The position numbers were made by a program, and so were the translations under genes. From positions 2,626,742-2,690,741 of the forward strand of contig NZ_CP018192.1 in the NCBI RefSeq assembly GCF_001889525.1: 64,000 nucleotides of DNA, read 5' to 3'. Of this stretch, positions 60,640-64,000 are shown one piece after another. The notes under the pieces are model-generated. The model saw nothing but the letters and a program-made list of their open reading frames with translations. It searched no databases and was not told the DNA's origin. Source of the DNA: Granulibacter bethesdensis (GTDB taxonomy: Bacteria; Pseudomonadota; Alphaproteobacteria; Acetobacterales; Acetobacteraceae). Each line of letters opens with the position of its first letter. Positions within the stretch are counted from its first letter, which is position 1.

Positions 60640-61769
60640 GCAGCATCTTCCTGTTCACCATGGGGGCAATCACGATGAATACGCGGGCAGACACGGCTCC
60701 CTGCAAAACTGCACAAACCAGGTCCATGCTCTCTCACGCGCCTTACCAGCCCGGCCAGAGAGCCGATAAATCCCGGATCGGAATTCTGGGTAGGCACCCG
60801 GAAATAGCCCTTGATGTTTTTTCCGTGTGCCAACTCTGCATACTCGACATCGAGTTCAACCAGCGTTTCCGAATGTTCGCTGACGAAGGCAATGGGCACC
60901 ACCAGCACCGCAACCCCATCCTCTACCGCCCGATCAATCGCTTCTTCCGTCGAGGGACCCAGCCAGACCTGCGGCGTGGCGCGGGACTGATAGCAGATCT
61001 GATGATCAAGACCGGGCATGTTCATAGCTCGCAGAACGGCTGCCGTGCTCCGCTCCACCTGAAACTGATAAGGATCGCCTTTTTTGACGATGACCTCCGG
61101 CAGACCATGTGCCGAGAATAACAGCCGTAAAGGGACGTCATCCGGCAGGGTATGGCGGGCTTCATCATACGCTTTGCGCACCAGGGCCGCTGTTGCCGAA
61201 GCAAAATCACGATCACTGTGATAGCAGCACAGGGAAAAGGTCTGCTTTGCCAACCCTGAAGCTGCGGCGGCTTCCCGCCAGTCTGTCAGCGAACTGCCCG
61301 TCGTCGTTGTGGAATATTGCGGATAGAGCGGCAGCAGGATGATTTCGTCCGGGTCCCAGTCTTTCACTTCCCGCACTGTTTCATGAGCAAACGGGTGCCA
61401 GTATCGCATGGCAATGAAACAGCGGGCCTCGAATTCCGGCAAAGCCTGTTCCAGCGTGTGTGCCTGTTCCTGTGTCAGCTCCAGCAGCGGAGATTTGCCG
61501 CCTAGCAGCGCATAATTCTCGCTGGCCGGTTTGACACGCGCTTTCGCGATAATCCTCGCCAGAATGGGACGGACGAAAAACGGGACCCTCAGAATGGCGG
61601 GATCTTTGAATAAATTCAGCAGAAAAGGCCGGATGGCAGCCGGGCTGTCTGGGCCGCCAAGGTTGAACAGCACCACCGCAAGCTTACGCCGCTTGCCCGC
61701 GCCAGCGAGCGGAAAAGAGTCATCATACGGGGAGGAGGGGGTACAGGAAACATTGCTGATCATTGGCAT
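60636..61769 (-). CDS. hemH: Ferrochelatase
   Basis: A 377-aa HemH that inserts Fe2+ into protoporphyrin IX. VVLFNLGGPDSPAAIRPFL at the start, the catalytic His in LLFSAHGLPE, GDPYQFQVERS and the C-terminal GFVSEHSETLVELDVEY-like block (residues FVSEHSETL) are diagnostic. The extreme C-terminus is Cys-containing (GLCSFAGSRVCPRIHRDC) and could be just a tail. First gene of hemH-HAD-hemJ. N-terminal ~25 residues before the conserved part are poorly defined. Confidence 0.95.
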   Translation of the reverse strand: MPMISNVSCTPSSPYDDSFPLAGAGKRRKLAVVLFNLGGPDSPAAIRPFLLNLFKDPAILRVPFFVRPILARIIAKARVKPASENYALLGGKSPLLELTQEQAHTLEQALPEFEARCFIAMRYWHPFAHETVREVKDWDPDEIILLPLYPQYSTTTTGSSLTDWREAAAASGLAKQTFSLCCYHSDRDFASATAALVRKAYDEARHTLPDDVPLRLLFSAHGLPEVIVKKGDPYQFQVERSTAAVLRAMNMPGLDHQICYQSRATPQVWLGPSTEEAIDRAVEDGVAVLVVPIAFVSEHSETLVELDVEYAELAHGKNIKGYFRVPTQNSDPGFIGSLAGLVRRVREHGPGLCSFAGSRVCPRIHRDCPHGEQEDAA

Positions 61770-61833
61770 GGCTTCGCAAGTGTTGTCCCGTACCCGACCG
61801 GTAAGTCAATCAGCCAGTTGATCGGTGTGAAAA

Positions 61834-63042
61834 TCAGGCCGCATTGCGCCAGCGCGGACGATGACGGCGCGCCTGTGGCTGCTTGCGCGGTTCTTCAGCC
61901 GGAAGATCGCTTTCGACACCACCGGCAACCGACATTTTCACGCGGGTAAGCTTCTCGATGGCTTTCAGGAACGGACGCTCGCTGCCGTCACAGAAGGAAA
62001 TCGCAATGCCTGTCTGTCCAGCCCGCGCTGTGCGGCCGATACGATGGACATAGCTTTCCGGCTCGTTCGGCAGTTCGAAATTGACGACATGCGACACACC
62101 GGCAACGTCGATCCCACGGGCGGCGATATCGGTGGCCACCAGAACCCGTGCCTCTCCGCTACGGAAACGCTCCAGAGCGCGCTGACGAGCATTCTGGCTT
62201 TTGTTGCCATGAATGGCATCGGCCGCAATACCGGATTCTTCCAGATGTTCCGCGACGCGATTGGCACCATGCTTGGTGCGGGTAAACACGATGACCTTTT
62301 CCAACGCACGATCCGCCAGCAGACGGGTCAACAGCACGCGCTTGCCGGTGCTTTCTATAAAATGAACATGCTGGGCAATCCGGTCGGGAGTCGGCTCCTC
62401 CACCGCGATCCGCACGCGCGCCGGATTACGCAGCAGCCCTTCTGCCAGACGTCCGATTTCACCGGGCATGGTGGCAGAGAACAGCAGGGATTGCCGTTTT
62501 TCCGGCAGAGAGGCCAGAACCTTGCGGATATCGCGCATGAAGCCGAGATCAAGCATCCGGTCCGCTTCATCCAGCACGAAATGCGACACCTGATCCAGCA
62601 GTAGTTCATTGGTGCTCATCAGATCGCAGATACGGCCCGGCGTGCCGATCACGATATCGGCACCGCGCTGCATGCGCTGCACCTGCGGCTTGCGACCAAC
62701 GCCACCCAGAATCAGAACACGGCGAATCGGCAGCTCACCACCCAGCATGCGCAGATTATCGTCAATCTGCACGGCCAGTTCGCGGGTCGGGGCCAGAATC
62801 AGAGCACGGGTTGAAAAGGCCCGCGGACGCTCTCGCTTCTGCATCAGGTGCTGCAACAAAGGCAGGGAAAAAGCCGCCGTCTTGCCAGTTCCAGTCTGGG
62901 CGATCCCCAGCAGGTCACGCCCTTCCAGCAAAGGAGGAATGGCACCGGCCTGAATCGGAGTCGGCTTGTGGAAACTGGCCCCCTGAAGCGCCTGAAGAAT
63001 AGGCTCGGCCAGTCCAAAACTATCAAATGTCACGTCTGTCAC
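61834..63042 (-). CDS. DEAD-box RNA helicase (RhlE-like)
   Basis: A 402-aa ATP-dependent RNA helicase. Motif I AQTGTGKTAAF, motif Ia PTRELAVQ, motif II VLDEADRMLDLGF, motif III SATMP and motif VI HRIGRTARAGQTG are in order. The conserved N-terminus begins VTFDSFGLAEPILQAL, so I start at GTG 63042, which has GGAG six bases ahead; the frame extends to a GTG at 63081. The C-terminal 35 residues are basic, ending RRHRPRWRNAA, as in RhlE. Probably acts in ribosome assembly or mRNA decay. Confidence 0.93.
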   Translation of the reverse strand: MTDVTFDSFGLAEPILQALQGASFHKPTPIQAGAIPPLLEGRDLLGIAQTGTGKTAAFSLPLLQHLMQKRERPRAFSTRALILAPTRELAVQIDDNLRMLGGELPIRRVLILGGVGRKPQVQRMQRGADIVIGTPGRICDLMSTNELLLDQVSHFVLDEADRMLDLGFMRDIRKVLASLPEKRQSLLFSATMPGEIGRLAEGLLRNPARVRIAVEEPTPDRIAQHVHFIESTGKRVLLTRLLADRALEKVIVFTRTKHGANRVAEHLEESGIAADAIHGNKSQNARQRALERFRSGEARVLVATDIAARGIDVAGVSHVVNFELPNEPESYVHRIGRTARAGQTGIAISFCDGSERPFLKAIEKLTRVKMSVAGGVESDLPAEEPRKQPQARRHRPRWRNAA

Positions 63043-63277
63043 AGTCGTCTCCAGCCGGCATATGCATGCCGGATCGGTCACGATCCACGCGCGATGCTGG
63101 AACGGGACAGGTCATCTATGGATCGTTCAGGAAACGCCAACCCTTTCAGGACCTTGCCTGCAGGCAGGTCGGCTCGACAGGTCTGACTTATCGCGCGCAG
63201 CGAACGATGCGCGCTTCATGCGCCGGAGCAGGGCTTGAAAGCAAGTCTCTTGAGAAAGTGGCTGTTGCCCGGTTTCG

Positions 63278-63991
63278 TCAGGGCTTGGCGTCCGGCAGCA
63301 CCAGTCTGGCGGCCATAGTGGCCAATTTTACCAAGGGCGAATCGCCGGGCAGGGCAGCAGGTAAGGCGCTGAGCGGAGACGGAAGCGGGGTGGAGGTCAC
63401 ATCTGGCCGGGTTTCCGCGGGTTGAGTCGAATCAGTCGCGGGTTTTTCTGCGGATGGGGTCGCGACAGCAGGTTTACTATCTGTTTTGCTGTTCAGCAGG
63501 GGAACCGTGTAATCAGGTACGATCCGCGCCTGATTGCCGCCGATCACCAGCACCTTCCCCCCGATTGCCAGAGGTTTTTCATCCTTCTGGGTAACGGAGA
63601 CCATATCACCGCTGGTTTTCCGGACGATGTATTCCCATGCCTTGGTATCACCCACCACATGGGTTGCAGTGGTTCCGACAATCCCGCCGACCAGCGCGCC
63701 ACCCAGCGCCCCGAAAGCAGATCCCACCCCACCCGGCGTTTGTGCCCCTGCGATACCGCCAGCCGCAGCCCCGGTCGCGGTACCCATCGATGAATCAATG
63801 CTGACCCCAATCGGCCTGACACCAACAATGACCCCTTGTTCGACCTTGTTGGCCTGCTGCATCGCACGGTCGGCATAGGTATCGGGGGAATAGCTGGGTC
63901 CACATCCCGACAAAAACGGAACGGCAACCGCACAGAACGCGGCGGACAGTACCGAAAGGCAGTGACGAGCTGAAACAGACTGACGAAACAC
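63278..63991 (-). CDS. Outer membrane lipoprotein, SlyB/glycine-zipper family
   Basis: A 237-aa lipoprotein. A signal peptide ends in a lipobox FLSGC near residue 30. It resembles SlyB/Pcp lipoproteins: VEQGVIVGVRPIGV, then a glycine-zipper stretch (GTATGAAAGGIAG ... GALGGALVGGIVGTTATHVVG) and a beta-rich part that ends near residue 165. The remaining ~70 residues are a Pro/Ser/Thr-rich tail unlike the family. GTG start at 63991, close to the right edge, so its promoter is outside. Nothing recognisable in 63043-63277 between it and the helicase gene. Confidence 0.85.
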   Translation of the reverse strand: MFRQSVSARHCLSVLSAAFCAVAVPFLSGCGPSYSPDTYADRAMQQANKVEQGVIVGVRPIGVSIDSSMGTATGAAAGGIAGAQTPGGVGSAFGALGGALVGGIVGTTATHVVGDTKAWEYIVRKTSGDMVSVTQKDEKPLAIGGKVLVIGGNQARIVPDYTVPLLNSKTDSKPAVATPSAEKPATDSTQPAETRPDVTSTPLPSPLSALPAALPGDSPLVKLATMAARLVLPDAKP

Positions 63992-64000
63992 GGCAAACCC

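Noticed and set aside
1-64000. CRISPR arrays, tRNA or rRNA genes, transposases
   Set aside because: Intergenic regions were read for spaced repeats, T-loop signatures and inverted terminal repeats; none convincing. The 12-base repeats near hemC are contiguous and coding, not a CRISPR.

Overview
This window looks like a chromosomal segment of an acetic acid bacterium (Acetobacteraceae, Alphaproteobacteria). The evidence is the moderately high G+C content, a hopanoid hpn set with dxs embedded, a DUF3126 gene, an rbfA-infB-ylxR-nusA-rimP order with ylxR fused to an L7Ae-like domain, and a heme gene hemJ. Granulibacter is my best guess at genus, but that is recognition, not proof. No tRNA, rRNA, CRISPR array, insertion sequence or integrase was seen.

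Layout: (1) 1-6.3 kb is an iron-uptake block. An iucA-iucB-iucC-like siderophore operon on the minus strand is cut by the left edge. It is divergent from an MFS transporter and an FhuF-like ferric reductase. Fur-box-like sites lie at about 3990 and 6284. (2) 6.4-13.7 kb is six tightly overlapping plus-strand genes resembling hydrogenase-4 / formate hydrogenlyase / complex I subunits. The catalytic and Fe-S ligands expected of a hydrogenase are missing, so this is a degenerate energy-converting-hydrogenase-related (Ehr-type) complex and the most unusual content of the window. (3) 13.9-18.0 kb holds DUF3126, a short GT-associated repeat protein behind an AT-rich leader, and a 990-aa double-GT2 glycosyltransferase. 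(4) 18.0-24.0 kb is the minus-strand translation/transcription operon rimP-nusA-ylxR-infB-rbfA. (5) 24-29 kb has a YihY/BrkB membrane protein, an AI-2E-type permease with an extra C-terminal domain, trmB and metK. (6) 29-38 kb is the hopanoid side-chain locus: hpnK, hpnJ, hpnI, hpnM and dxs on the minus strand, hpnH on plus, hpnG on minus. (7) 38-48.9 kb is housekeeping (dapB, murJ, glgP, trpS, msrA) with a GT2, a halogenase-like flavoprotein, a molbindin and a decayed flavin monooxygenase. (8) 49-63 kb is rich in heme genes (hemC-hemD-mitofilin-like-HemY-like; hemH-HAD-hemJ) around tsaD-rlmJ-gpsA, nth, a Pit transporter, a DEAD-box helicase and a lipoprotein.

The genes fit together in a few ways. 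Siderophore synthesis and ferric reduction supply iron, which the heme and Fe-S enzymes consume. MetK makes the S-adenosylmethionine used by the radical-SAM proteins HpnH and HpnJ, and Dxs supplies isoprenoid precursor for hopanoids. Many gene pairs share ATGA start-stop overlaps, which implies translational coupling in the siderophore, Ehr-like, heme and tsaD operons.
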